A DNA stretch of 64,000 nt from Omphiscola glabra (lineage: Eukaryota; Mollusca; Gastropoda; Lymnaeidae). The position numbers were made by a program, and so were the translations under genes. Below the pieces are notes generated by a model that saw nothing but the letters and a program-made list of their open reading frames with translations, was not told the DNA's origin and searched no databases. Positions 1 to 11,110 of this stretch are shown here, in pieces; position 1 is the first letter of the stretch, and every line of letters starts with the position of its first letter. The DNA is taken from positions 11,544,435 to 11,608,434 of the forward strand of contig OZ024802.1 of NCBI GenBank assembly GCA_964017045.1. Direction: 5' to 3'.

Positions 1-463
1 ATTAACGAGAGTGCGTATCTTCCTTACATTCCCCCCCCCCCTTTTACGACTCAAGCCATCTGGCGAGGGCTCCTAAGCATATGGCCGATGTAACACTTTT
101 CTTCTTTTGTTTTGTTTCGTTTCGTTCCGGGGGGGTTTTTGTTTCCATATCCCGTCATCCATCGGTTGGCCTAAGGAGTTGAATTTCCGCAGTTGTTATA
201 ACTGTTGGTGAATCCGTTAGCGTGACTACCTCGCGGCATCTCTTTTGATTTTATTTTAAACAGATAGATAGGAACACTCACGCTTATTTGAAAGTGGATG
301 TATAAAGTACCCCTCAAAAACAATATTTACGGTAAAATATGAGGATGTTAAGTAGGGTATGAAGTTGAAATTTTTTTTTTCGAAAAAGGTCAAACTTCCT
401 TTAAGACGTTGTCGCATTTAAGACAGGTTGAGACGGTGTTCTTGATATTCAGTTTTCGTCAAA
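1..463. other. Unique non-coding stretch
   Basis: No gene is visible. The stretch holds a poly-C tract near 31-42, a G run near 128-134 and a T-rich patch near 370-380. No terminal inverted repeat, Pol III box or protein-like frame was found. Confidence 0.6.
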
Positions 464-598
464 GTCAAGTATTCTTAAAAGTCAAGTTTTCTTAAAAGTC
501 AAGTTTTCTTAAAAGTCAAATTTTCTTCAAAGCCAAGTTTTCTTAAAAGTCAATGTTCTTAAAAGTCATATGTTCTTAAAAGTCAAGTTTTCTTAAAA
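464..598. repeat. 17 bp minisatellite, 8 copies
   Basis: Eight consecutive units of the form GTCAAGTTTTCTTAAAA start at 464, 481, 498, 515, 532, 549, 565 and 582. The copy at 549 has lost one base, and the others differ by one to three substitutions. The array is AT-rich with no open frame of note. It is a simple minisatellite with no evident function. Confidence 0.93.
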
Positions 599-960
599 TT
601 CAGTGCTGTTAAACGCCCAGTGTTTTTGTTTGTCGGCGTTCTCTGTATTATTGTTTCCGAGGGGGAAAAAAAAGAAAGACATATTTAAGCTATAACATAA
701 CATCACCATAACATCACACGAGGAAATCTCAACTCAATAACTTGTAGCGACCCCCCACCCCCCCCCCCTTCCCCAACCCAGCCTCACCGTTTCCAGATCA
801 CCCCTGAAGTACCACTAAATGACTATTTTTCTCTTTTGAACAAATCCTTGTGCCCTCACAACCTGCTGATAGCCCTATCTTACAAGTAACCCCCACAGTC
901 GTTACGTTCAAAGTTTCAACTATCAAAACCAATGTATCCATTCCAACAATTCATCTTACA
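599..960. other. Unique non-coding stretch with C-rich patch
   Basis: No gene is seen. A C-rich patch lies near 750-775 (the CCCCCACCCCC type common in this window). The last 8 bases (953-960) are the left flank of the following hAT element. Confidence 0.6.
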
Positions 961-1157
961 CAGCGGTTCTCAACCTGTGGGTCGTGATCCCTTTGGGGGT
1001 CGAACGATCCTGTCACAGGGGTCGCCTAAGACCATCGGAAAACACATATATTCTACAGTTGTGAAGAAGCAACGAAAATAATTTTATTGTTGGGGGTCGC
1101 CACAACATGAGGAATTGTATTAAAGGGTCGCGGCATTAAGAGGGTTGAGAACCACTG
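961..1157 (+). mobile_element. SPIN-like non-autonomous hAT element, copy 1
   Basis: The 197 bp element begins CAGCGGTTCTCAACCTGTGG and ends GGTTGAGAACCACTG, so its ends form a hAT-type terminal inverted repeat. Inside are family landmarks: a GGGGGTCGAACGA block, CACAGGGGTCGCCTAAGACC, an ACGAAAATAATTTTAT block and GGGGGTCGCCACAACATGAG. Flanks ATCTTACA (953-960) and ATCTAATA (1158-1165) agree at 6 of 8 positions, consistent with a decayed 8 bp target-site duplication. It has no transposase and depended on an autonomous hAT. The assignment to the SPIN group is from memory of the consensus and not from a search. Four more copies lie in this window. Confidence 0.88.
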
Positions 1158-1649
1158 ATCTAATAGATAATCAATAATAAATGTAGCAATAAAAAAAAAT
1201 TAAATTAAAAAAACCATTTCCTTATAAGAAGATATCCCTTGAACTAACGCCTTTGTATTCCAGACACTATTTTTAATTCGACAAACGTTCAAACAAATAA
1301 GAAAGGCATGTCTCAACGGTCTAAGTGGAATGTTATCTAAGAGACGTAATCTCCAAATTCAGCGCACACACAACAGAAAATTAAAAAAATTCTTCAGAGA
1401 AACTGATACTATAAATAGCTCAGCCTTCTCAGGTTGATACAAGCGAAACTTTTTTTGGTCAAAGTTTGATGCGTGACGTGTCGCACCCATTGTGATTACA
1501 TTGTGTTCTCGCCGAGTTGGCACGGCCTCGTTAATAGTATCAGAACGCCTGGATTATCTGGCTTGTAAATTACTGTAGACTCTCCCGCCAAACAGCGCAA
1601 TTTATATCAGTCACGGGGGCTTTGTGTCCCGGAGTTTATTGTAACTTGA
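1158..1649. other. AT-rich unique stretch
   Basis: A/T-rich non-coding DNA. A TATA-like TTTATATC lies at about 1600-1607, a short distance before the weak reading frame that begins at 1650. No CCAAT box or repeat was noticed, so this is not called as a promoter. Confidence 0.4.
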
Positions 1650-1874
1650 GTGGCCCGCACAATGAAATATATGATATCTATAAATATTGTTATGATCGCT
1701 GTGGCATTGTGGCCCCCACTTTCATTTATTATAGGCTGGATTGAAAGCAAGAAAGGAAAACCCTGGGCTCCGGAAACAGACAAGTGTGCAGTTTATTATA
1801 ACTCAAGTAGGTTTTTTGTGAAGGGCGAAAAAACTGGTTTAGAAGGCATCGGTCCTGACTTCAAGTCGTTGTGA
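1650..1874 (+). CDS. Speculative small frame with signal-peptide-like start
   Basis: This is a 74-codon frame. From an internal Met at about 1662 it reads a hydrophobic stretch (MISINIVMIAVALWPP, then LSFIIGW) followed by a polar segment with one Cys, so it could be a secreted or membrane-anchored N terminus. A possible 5' splice site, AA|GTAGGT, lies near 1806. The frame ends inside the first unit of the next minisatellite, which argues against a full gene. No homologous family is recognised. It could be a first exon or simply a chance frame; the chance explanation is more likely. Confidence 0.15.
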   Translation: MARTMKYMISINIVMIAVALWPPLSFIIGWIESKKGKPWAPETDKCAVYYNSSRFFVKGEKTGLEGIGPDFKSL

Positions 1875-2126
1875 ACGAATAAGGTCCTAACTTCAAGGCG
1901 TTGTGAATAAGGCCCTAACTTCAAGGCGTTGTAGATGAATAAGGCCCTAACTTCAAGGTGTTGTAAATGAATATGGTCCTAACTTCAAGGTGTTGTAAAT
2001 GAATAAGGCCCTAAATTAAGTTGTTGTAAATCATTAAGGCCCTAATTTCAAGGCGTTGTGAACGAATAAGGCTATAACTTTAAGGCTTTTTACATGAATA
2101 AGGCCCTAACTTCAAGGCGTTGTGAA
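1851..2126. repeat. 32 bp minisatellite, about 9 copies
   Basis: Units begin GGCCCTAACTTCAAGGCGTT (or GGTCCT) at about 1851, 1883, 1911, 1943, 1975, 2007, 2038, 2070 and 2102. The spacing is 32 bp, except for one shortened unit of 28 bp and one of 31 bp. The variable part is the GTGAAC/GTAAATGAATAA linker. No function is evident. Confidence 0.92.
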
Positions 2127-3845
2127 AACAATGGCTGCAAAAGTCAAGGAGAGCGGTAGCACCAAACGTCTTTGAAACTAGAGACACGGTGATTGTTTTT
2201 AGTTAATATAACTAGGACGAAAATCGGTCCCATCGATGTTTTAATTTATACAGATTTTCACGTGTCACGGATTTGATAATAGTAGAGTTTCAAGCCTGGA
2301 ACCATTGTCCAAGATGACACGACCATTTGGTCATGGCCTTCCACTTCCTGTTCAGGAATCAAAGAATCAGCCCCTATAACTTTGTCTCAAAGTGTGGACT
2401 TTTTTTTTTTTTTTTTTTTTAAATAAAAAAATTAAACACTGAGAGGATGGTTGATGAAATGGGTTCGCCAACATCTCAAACTGTGAATGGCTGGTTTGTT
2501 TAACACATGCCTGGAATCAATGGGAGCGTACAAAAATGCGGCGTCGCACCCGTGACCTTGAACTCTTTAATTCTTCACACGACCGTCAATGACCTCATGG
2601 GTGTGCACTGGGGGGGGGGGGGAAGAGGGCACTTCTAATAAGACCCTAGTTGTCGAATAGAGTTGATCCCCTTGTGTTCCATACAAGAACCCGTCCGCAT
2701 GATAACAGCAACCGTACGATTGAATAACAATAACCTCCAGCAATAACCCCCCTCCCACTTCTCTCCTTATGCAGAAGAGCGACAAGCCAATGTATGAATA
2801 GTGCATTGTAACAACCGCCCCCCCCCCCCCCCCCCCCCACGGCCCCAACCCGAAAACAACAGAACAGACACGGCAAATAGAATAAAATAGTTTTAAAAAA
2901 TTGACGTAAAACACAAACTACCGCAGACAAACGCATTTCTGTCTGTGTCTGTCTTAAGTTCTATCCGCCTGACTAAGACCTACCGCTCACAAAGGGACAT
3001 CAAGGGAACAGATAAGCGCTATCAGGCTACACAACAAAATCTAATTGTTATCATTCAGTCAGAACGGTGAAGTCGTCACAGCACAGCGGTTCTCGGTTGA
3101 AGGCGAAAAATATAGCCCCGCCCCCTTTCCAGGATGCAGCGTCTACGCCTTTCAAAACCCAACGTCATCTATTTATCGCTAAATAAATTACTACATTCGT
3201 TGTAATTTAAACTATAACCAATATTACAATCAGGACTTTGATTATGCTATAAGTTTGATATGACCCATCTGAGAGCGAAACGCAGTCACATCTGAATAAG
3301 GAACACTGTGGGCTTAGCATAGTTTAACTACTTCGCTTAGAAAGTACCTCCTATTTAAATGGGGGGGGGGGGGGGTTCAACAGAGCCGAAAGACTAAAAT
3401 TGACCAACGATCCCAAATAGTTTCGTGGGCCTACATTGATAAAGTAGTGAACCGCTGATGCTGGAGGTATTGCGCCTGTCCACGCCGTCTTCGCGTATAT
3501 CTCGCGTCACGTTGAATCAGCGAGAGAGGGAAAGTGTTAGACCGAACCTGTTGGTGTAAGATGTGAGGGAGGAGAACCACGTGAGGGACACACAAGGGGT
3601 TGTCAGCCCTTATGTCAGATCCACTTTTTGTGGTCTAATCAAAGAACTACGGGCGCCTGTATCTGGATGAGATGAAATGACTTCTGAAAACAACGAGGTA
3701 GACCGACGTATCGCGGAACCCTCGACGTGGGTCTCGCGATCTGCGCGTGAGATAACGGAATACAATGGAAATATTCTCGGTGGGAGAACTCTTTATAGCT
3801 TGACGTAAACATTGTTTGGGGGGGGGGGGGGGGAAGGAGTTGACG
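2127..3845. other. Non-coding stretch with long homopolymers
   Basis: No gene. It contains a T20 tract (2401-2420), a G run (about 2611-2622), a C21 tract (2818-2838), a G15 run (about 3361-3375) and another G run (about 3818-3832). The minus-strand frames over 2567-2936 are read through the poly-C as poly-Gly and are not credible. A lone hAT-like terminus CAGCGGTTCTC lies at 3084-3094 without a partner end. Confidence 0.6.
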
Positions 3846-4085
3846 TGAGTTAGATGTGGGAAGTTAGGTGTGGGGAGTCACGTATGGGGAGTCAGTTAGG
3901 GGATTTAGATGTGGCGAGTCAGTGTGGGGAGTCAGGTGTGGGGATTCAGTGTGGGGAGTTAGGTGTGGAGAGTGAGGTGTGGGGAGTCAGTGTGGGGTGT
4001 CGGTGGGGGATTTAGGTGTGGGTAGTCAGTGTGGGGTGTCGGTGGGGGGAGTAAGTGTGGCAAGTCAGTGTGGGGAGTTAGCGTG
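3846..4085. repeat. Degenerate ~15 bp G-rich minisatellite
   Basis: Variants of GTGTGGGGAGTCAG are repeated about 16 times with base changes (GTTAGG, GTCGGTGG) and length changes. It is strongly G-rich on the plus strand, C-rich on the other. Confidence 0.85.
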
Positions 4086-5695
4086 TATTCTTAATATACT
4101 CACCTATTAGTCCAGCGCTTGAACCACCTGTAGATAAAAAAACAAAAAAAACACATTAATTGATAACTATGTTTTTTTTAATACAGATTAGTCATCTTGC
4201 TAATCTATTTTGGTTGAAATCTGATGGAGTTTGGGAGGATCTCTGGTGGATATCTGGAAGTCGGATTGCCTAAGAGAGACCCTCGCATGGTAAGACCAAT
4301 TCGATTTCCTAATTCCCACGCATGATTGACTTTGCTTGACAGAACACACAGTTCACATCATATGTACAAGCTAATAGTGTTGCTGGATATTAACACAGCG
4401 CATGAGACAGATGCACATTATAATAACACACTATAAACAAATTAATTAAACAACCCAAAGAAAACAAAGTTTTTCGTATAATAGGATGACGGTTAGGTGT
4501 TCAATTATTAGCCTTCCGCTACAGTTTTTTAAAATATACATTTATAAAATAATTTTATGAATCGAATTGAATGTATTGCCTCAAAAATTCTTCGTTGATA
4601 AAAACGGACATTTGCGTGCCGCCATTTCAACGATATCCCAGGGACAGGGACGATATGGTTGTATAATTGTAAGTATTCTAGTGTCGAAAACCAGCGTATC
4701 CCAAACATTTAAGTTTGAGGAGCGGTGGAATAGTTTCGACATTGCTAATGGTTTCGGTGCCAGATTTATTTATGCATTAATTTTTGTTCGTCCGTTTCAA
4801 TGTCCAAATACAGTCACGAAGTGGGTACTGGTAAAGCAAGGCTCGCTGACCGGTGCCGGGACGCAGGCCACCATTTGGGGGATCGCTGGTCTCAACTACA
4901 GACATTTTATTCTGCAGCGTCTTCTCGTCCGGGCGCTAGTAAGAATCGTAACTCATTTAGACGACGAGACCTTTCCCCCGAGTTCATTAACTTTTCAAAC
5001 GGGGTTTCTTTGTTGTTGTTTTGTAATATTTTAAATAATGTTTTATTTAGTTACATTGTCAAAATGTATAACTGCTTGTATAGTTTCTCGTTTAACGTTA
5101 GGATTTAAGGAATTAGGGGAAAGTTACAAATTTCGTTCAAGCTTAAATGCGTTGTTAAACATTAGACCCCATTTCCCCCGCATGTCACAGTAAATACGGT
5201 TTGGGAACCCATGACGTGAGCCGTAAAGAGAAAATAAAGATTTCTTTAACAGAGAACCGGTTTTTCCATATGGAATTTAACATTAGCATGCTGAAATCAA
5301 GGACTAAAGATAAAGTGGGGGAAACGGGTTTGGTTTGACAATGGCTTGTATTGTCCTGCTGGCAATGGGTGGGGAAGAGGGAGGGTGCACCCAGAGAGGG
5401 GAACTGCACCCATAATATTATGTCAGTAGGTTGGTGGTAGGGGTGGTGGTGGAAAAAGGGGGGGGGGGTTCTAATATTGAAAGTATCTTGCTCTTAGGTA
5501 ACCAGTGGCAACAAAAGACGAGGTGCAGCGCCCCCCTCCCCACTTCCAACACTCCCCTCCCCCAAACTCCACCAGCCTACTCCACCCCCGTTCGTCTAGT
5601 TTAGATCAGAACGACCGCAGTAGATAAACCGGTTAGTGTGGGAATGAGAGTGGGAGACTTGTGCCGTAAGCCGGGCAAGCTTGCTCAGACAGCCG
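4086..5695. other. Mostly unique stretch, no identifiable gene
   Basis: AT-rich DNA to about 4560, then a patch of more balanced composition at 4567-5034 where two overlapping plus-strand frames (155 and 102 codons) are open. Neither reads as a known domain, and overlapping frames of that kind are expected by chance. A G run lies near 5458-5468 and C-rich DNA near 5530-5590. Confidence 0.5.
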
Positions 5696-5876
5696 GCAGT
5701 GTGAGTATGTGCGAGACATGTGAATGTGTGAGTGTGTGAGGTAATGGTATTGTGAGTTATGTGTGGGATATGGCAGTGTAAGTATGCGCGTGATATGGTA
5801 GTGAGAGTATGTGCATGATATGGTAGTGTAAGCGTGGTATATTGTAGAATGAGTATGTGTGAGAGACGGCAGTGTT
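5696..5876. repeat. Diverged flank of 42 bp array
   Basis: Degenerate GAGTATGTGYGAGA/ATATGGYAGTGT motifs resemble the following array but have irregular spacing. This looks like its older, decayed edge. Confidence 0.7.
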
Positions 5877-6658
5877 AGTATGTGTGAGATATGGGTATGT
5901 TTGAGAGACGGCAGTGTTAGTATGTGTGAGATATGGGTATGTTTGAGAGACGGCAGTGTTAGTATGTGTGAGATATGGGTATGTTTGAGAGACGGCAGTG
6001 CTAGCATGTGTGAGATATGGGTATGTTTGAGAGACGGCAGTGTTAGGATGTGTGAGATATGGGTATGTTTGAGAGACGGCAGTGTTAGGATGTGTGAGAT
6101 ATGGGTATGTTTGAGAGACGGCAGTGTTAGTATGTGTGAGATATGGGTATGTTTGAGAGACGGCAGTGCTAGCATGTGTGAGATATGGGTATGTTTGAGA
6201 GATGCAGTGTTAGTATGTGTGAGATATGGGTATGTTTGAGAGACGGCAGTGTTAGTATGTGTGAGATATGGTATGTTTGAGAGACGGCAGTGTTAGTATG
6301 TGTGAGATATGGGTCTGTTTGAGAGACGGCAGTGTTAGTATGTGTGAGATATGGGTATGTTTGAGAGACGGCAGTGTTAGTATGTGTGAGATATGGGTAT
6401 GTTTGAGAGACGGCAGTGTTAGTATGTGTGAGACATGGTCTGTTTGAGAGACGGCAGTGTTAGTATGTGTGAGATATGGTCTATTTGAGAGACGGCAGTG
6501 TTAGTATGTGTGAGACATGGTCTGTTTGAGAGACGGCAGTGTTAGTATGTGTGAGATATGGGTATGTTTGAGAGACGGCAGTGTTAGTATGTGTGAGATA
6601 TGGTCTGTTTGAGAGACGGCAGTGTTAGTATGTGCGAGATATGGGTATGTTTGAGAGT
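5877..6658. repeat. 42 bp minisatellite, about 18-19 copies
   Basis: The unit starts GTATGTGTGAGATATGGGTA and ends GAGAGACGGCAGTGTTA. The 42 bp length is a multiple of three, so reading frames stay in register: the minus strand reads a 14-residue period (LPSLKHTHISHILT) and the plus strand reads RDGSVSMCEIWVCL. Several units carry one-base deletions (GATGCAG, ATATGGTATG), which break both frames. That argues that neither peptide is maintained by selection. The apparent proteins at 5633-6239 and 6501-6764 are repeat artefacts. Confidence 0.95.
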
Positions 6659-6974
6659 ATGACAGCGTGAGTATGTTTGAGGCATGGCAGTAGATGACAC
6701 ATCTAAGGTAATCTAAATATATAAGGTAAAACATCGTTAGCATTGATGACATCTGTATAAACAAACAAATGACTTACGGGTCTTATATAATATCAAGCAG
6801 CTTAAAGTGGTGCCATTTGTCAGCAAACAAATGACTTATAGCTCTTAAAGAATGAATACGATACAAAATATTTATTTAAAAAAAACCAAACGAATAAACA
6901 AACAAACAAAACAAACACGTGGACAGTGTGGCAAATAAAACTGCTTTTCTGGGTATATATGTACAGATTCAGCA
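6659..6974. other. Short AT-rich spacer
   Basis: No gene. A 9-10 bp motif (CAAACAAATGACTTA) occurs twice, near 6761-6775 and 6824-6838. An A/C-rich AAACAAACAAAC patch lies near 6893-6913. Confidence 0.5.
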
Positions 6975-7067
6975 ATTGGCTCAGCCATTGACTCAGCTAC
7001 TGACTCAGACATTGACTCAGCTACTGACTCAGCCATTGATTCAGCTACTGACTCAGCCATTGACTCC
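6975..7067. repeat. 12/24 bp minisatellite
   Basis: CCATTGACTCAG alternates with CTACTGACTCAG, giving a 24 bp higher-order unit repeated about four times. TGACTCAG resembles an AP-1 site (TGASTCA) and occurs about every 12 bp. The similarity is noted only as sequence; no regulatory role is shown. Confidence 0.9.
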
Positions 7068-8386
7068 AACAATGATCTTTCTTTTCATTTGTTTCAAACG
7101 CACACGAATAGTATGACACTCAAAAACTAACAAGAAAATGTGTGGACATCCCTCGAGTTGATTTAAATGTTTGATGTATAAACTGTTAGGATCATTAGAA
7201 CGTCAGCCATGACATAAGAAGGGCGCGCACGAAGAAACAGGTTGCCTGCACACGCAAAAAGCGTACATAAGTGCAGCACCGTAAAGAACGCCGCGCATAA
7301 ATTGGGAAAAAAACAACAACATTTTGATCGAGTCTACCACGACAGTGAGCGGAGCACAATGAAAGATTGAAGAGCAGAGCCGAGGAGCGAACGAGGGGCG
7401 AAACAAACCGCTCGCGGCGAGGAACGAGGAATAGAGACACGGGCCGTCGGATGGGTTTCAAAGTCAAATGAAATGCCAAAACGATATCGGATAAAGGATC
7501 TTTAACCAACAAGAGCAACATGAAGATCATTAAGCATATCTTCATTATGGAGACAGACGGTACAAAGTGAAAATAAACCCTCCGATAAATGCATTATTTC
7601 TAAGGAGATTTGGAACATCAGCAGCAGAAAGAGAAACACAAAAACTCACATCGATCCCAACATCGCGATATCTGGTCTCCGTGTAATTCATCTATGATTA
7701 GTCTAGCATACTAATTCTTTGCACACCCCCCCCCTTGTACAAGACTCAAACCCCCTCCCCAAAATAAGATTTTTTTAAAAAAAGACTGCCTTTCAATTCA
7801 TTATCTCCAACCAGCCTGTTTGAGTACCGCTGAAGTGAGTGCGATAACACCAAAGCATTTGATCCCCCAACTAGTGCTGAGCGTTGGCAGGCAACACCAA
7901 ACGGGGCGGCCTTTGATGTAAAATGCAAGAGAGCGGCTCCGCTACCCCGAGAGTGTGTTATGGATTATATCCAGCCACCCCGAGAGTGTGTTATGGATTA
8001 TATCCAAATACAAAGGCCGTGATTGAAATCGCAAGGCTCCCCTTTGCACGGTTATTATCGACTCAATTTTTTTTATAAAGTACCCGGTGCCGTGACGAGG
8101 GCGCACTATTGCAAGGGAGGTTACCGTCCCAAAAATTTGTTTTTATCATTAACGCTTTCTTCTTATTTTTTCACGACAAGTGATACATTTTGTAACAAGA
8201 TAACAAATTTATTACCGTATCAGTAAAAAAACAACAACAATTTTTATACATTTTTACAACAACAAAAAAATATGGACATACTTTTTAATAAAAAACCGAT
8301 CAATTCCCGCCAGTGTTTGCTCTGCACTGTCTCCTCTGACTGCCTGAGTATACAAGAAAATGTCGGATTTAAGGAAAATATTGTAA
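7068..8386. other. Unique stretch with a 33 bp direct duplication
   Basis: No recognisable gene. A 33 bp segment beginning ACCCCGAGAGTGTGTTATGG is duplicated in tandem at about 7944-7976 and 7977-8006. The frames at 7195-7545 and 8023-8226 do not resemble known domains. A C run lies at about 7726-7735. Confidence 0.5.
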
Positions 8387-8700
8387 AGGTGAAGTGGTAA
8401 AAAGAGTGGAGGTGAAGAGGTGGTTAAAAAGAGTAGAGGTCAAGTGATAAAAAGACTAGAGGTCAAGTGGTGAAAAGAGTAAAAGAGTAGAGGTCTAGTG
8501 ATAAAAAGACTAGAGGTCAAGTGATAAAAAGACTAGAGGTCAAGTGGTAAAAAGAATAAAAGAGTAGAGGTCAAGTGGTAAAAAGAGTAGAGGTCAAGTG
8601 GTAAATAGAATAAAAGAGTAGAGGTCAAGTGGTAAAAAGAGTAGAGGTCAAGTGGTAAAAAGAGTAGAGGTCAAGTGGTAAAAAGAGTTATAGAGGTCAA
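8387..8700. repeat. 23 bp minisatellite, about 12-13 copies
   Basis: The unit begins GTAGAGGTCAAGTGGTAAAA. Some units carry an 8 bp insertion-like ATAAAAGA or change GTGGTAA to GTGATAA or AGTAG to ACTAG. Copies at 8641 and 8664 show the 23 bp spacing clearly. Confidence 0.92.
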
Positions 8701-9119
8701 TCGACAACATAATGAAGCTCGAGGAATGGTGCGTCACGTGACATCAAGACTACCTGAATGGACCTAGAGGACCATTCTTTCTTTTAAAAAAAATGTACAC
8801 ACTGAACTTTTTGAAGCAATTTCCATTTCTCCCGCCGGCTGTTAAAAATAAAAAACAAATCTAAATGGCCCGTCTTAGAGTCAATATTGCCACCTGCCGA
8901 GTGAATTTCCATGGTAAATGATGGTTGACTTTCGCGCTTGAGAAACACTTTGGGTGTCTTAGGTTTAAGTGTTCTAGATAAAATGTTCGTTTTTTGTAAG
9001 AATATTTATGCATGTGCTGAAAATGAATATGTCATCTGTAATAAACAAAAAAATCAACACACCATTTCCAATTATTCGGATCAATAAATGGATCTTATCC
9101 TATCGATATTCACTTAACC
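8701..9119. other. Unique AT-rich spacer
   Basis: No gene or repeat seen. Bases 9112-9119 (ACTTAACC) form the left target-site duplication of the next element. Confidence 0.6.
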
Positions 9120-9297
9120 CAGCGGTTCTCAACAGTGGGCCGTGAACCCTTTAGGAAGGGTCGACCATCGAAAAACAAATACTTATGAGGTTGCTACGAA
9201 AATAATTTTATGTTTTTTTTTTGGGGGGGGGGGGGGTCGCTACAGCACGAGGAACTGTGTTTAAGTGTCGCGGAATTAGGAGGGTTGAGAACCACTG
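9120..9297 (+). mobile_element. SPIN-like non-autonomous hAT element, copy 2, perfect TSD
   Basis: The 178 bp element starts CAGCGGTTCTCAAC and ends GGTTGAGAACCACTG. It is flanked by identical 8 bp duplications ACTTAACC at 9112-9119 and 9298-9305, diagnostic of hAT integration. The left half lost about 20 bases around the GGGTCGACCATCG block relative to copy 1, and the internal T-run/G-run (TTTTTTTTTGGGGGG) has expanded where copy 1 reads GTTGGGGG. It has no coding capacity. Confidence 0.93.
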
Positions 9298-10456
9298 ACT
9301 TAACCCGAGAACGGCTACAAAACTTGTTTGTTAAAAATTCCTTAAATCAATGCCCAGTGCAGAAATGAGAAGATTAAGTCGTCGTTATTTCCGTGAAGGT
9401 TTGAGAGGAAATTGAGCTTGTCCCGTCTGTGGGCCACGAAACTTTCAACAGCTCATTCAAAGATATAGTACGCCCCTAAGTTGTGGGCCACCATCCAATT
9501 GACATCGGAAATAAATGTTCGGACGCGAAAGGTGTGGAGTGGTTCCTATATATACATTATGATTTGTCTGCCTACTGTAGTCACGCGACGAGCCTAGCAG
9601 GCCTTGTTGCCTTGACTTTTAAGACAGTTCTAATTTTTGAGAAAAAACTTTTATAAAAATAGAAACATTTTAATCCTACATGCCTACATTAAAAAAAAAA
9701 AATGCGAACCAAATTCGTATTAGCTTTAGCGTAAGTAAAACAAGAAAAATCTTCAAAAGCTCTTTGGTATTTCTTTCTGTCAATATTTCGTGTTTTGTTT
9801 TTTGTTAAAGCACTCGCCTAGCGCTCGGATTAAGAGATCTCTACTGTATTCCCTTGTGTATTTTTATCCCCCGTGTCTTGACTCACAATCCCCCCCCCCT
9901 CCACTTACTCATCACCAAGCCCTCGTCCACTTGACCGCAAGGTCTCGTAATCCCAATAAGCGACGGCTAAGCTAGCAGTATCAGCCTTATAGAGTAGGGA
10001 GAGACGGTGTATGTGTGTGGGGGGGGGGGGAGGGGGCCAGGGCATATCGCAACATGTCATACATAATCTCAGTGGCTATTTCTGGACATTTCCTTTGACG
10101 GGCAGCCCCCCCCCCCCCCACAACCACCACAGGACCACAATTCTAATCAGTGGCTTAAAAAAAATGGTCGCAAAAAGCTTACGCCCCCTTCCATAATCCT
10201 CATGAGTCGCGGTGGCCTCTCCTAATGCTACGCCTATGTCAAAGTGTTAAGTGATGTCGATGCAATCCCTCGCCATCGTGTCTTTCAAAACTACTCGCCT
10301 TATCAAAGGGAGTGGCGACGCTAACAGTGTGAGAATCGCTGAACAACAAGATCAAGAGCATCAACGTCGTACAACAAAATGATAACGACATATTCGATAG
10401 AAACGTGGCGAGGTTGGGGTGGGGGAGGAGGGGCGGTATATGAAAATTAAATAACA
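9298..10456. other. Unique stretch with G and C runs
   Basis: No gene is recognised. Poly-C near 9889-9898 and 10107-10119, poly-G near 10018-10030. Short frames at 9790-10196 span these tracts and are not credible. Confidence 0.55.
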
Positions 10457-11110
10457 AAGAGCAATAGACAAATCCAAGAGCAATAGACAAATCTAAAAGC
10501 AATAGACAAATCCAATAGCGATAGACAAATCCAAGAGCAATAGACAAATCTAAAAGCAATAGACAAATCCAAGAGCAATAGACAAATGCAAGAGCAATAG
10601 ACAAATCCAATAGCGAAAGACAAATCCAAGAGCAATAGACAAAGCCAAGAGCAATAGACAAATCCAAAAGCAATAGACAAAACCAAGAGCAATATACAAA
10701 TCCAATAGCGAAAGACAAATCCAAGAGCAATAGACAAGTCCAAGAGCAATATACAAATCCAAGAGCAATAGAAAAAACCAAGAGCAACAGACAAAACCAA
10801 GAGCAATAGACAAAACCAAGAGCAATATACAAATCCAATAGCGATAGACAAATCCAAGAGCAATAGACAAGTCCAAGAGCAATAGACAAAACCAAGAGCA
10901 ATAGACAAAACCAAGAGCAATAGACAAATCAAAAAGCAATAGACAAAACCAAGAGCAATAGACAAATCCAATAGCGATAGACAAATCCAAGAGCAATAGA
11001 CAAGTTCAAGAGCAATATACAAATCCAATAGCGATAGACAAATCCAAGAGAAACTGACAAATCCAAGAGCAATATCCAAGTCCAGGAGAAATACACAAAT
11101 CCAAGATCAA
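10457..11110. repeat. 19 bp minisatellite, about 34 copies
   Basis: The unit is AAGAGCAATAGACAAATCC with recurrent variants (AATAGCGATAG, AAAAGCAATAG, GCAATATAC, ACAAAACC). Because 19 is not a multiple of three and the unit has no minus-strand stop in any register, all three minus frames stay open over hundreds of bases. They give 220, 210 and 148 residue hydrophobic frames with a 19-residue period (LLLDLSIALGFVYCSWICL-like). These are artefacts and not membrane proteins. Confidence 0.95.

Noticed and set aside
4567..5034. 155-codon plus frame
   Set aside because: Overlaps another open plus frame, no recognisable domain and no supporting context.
5633..6239. His/Ser-rich protein with 14-residue repeats
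   Set aside because: Product of the 42 bp minisatellite; one-base losses break it.
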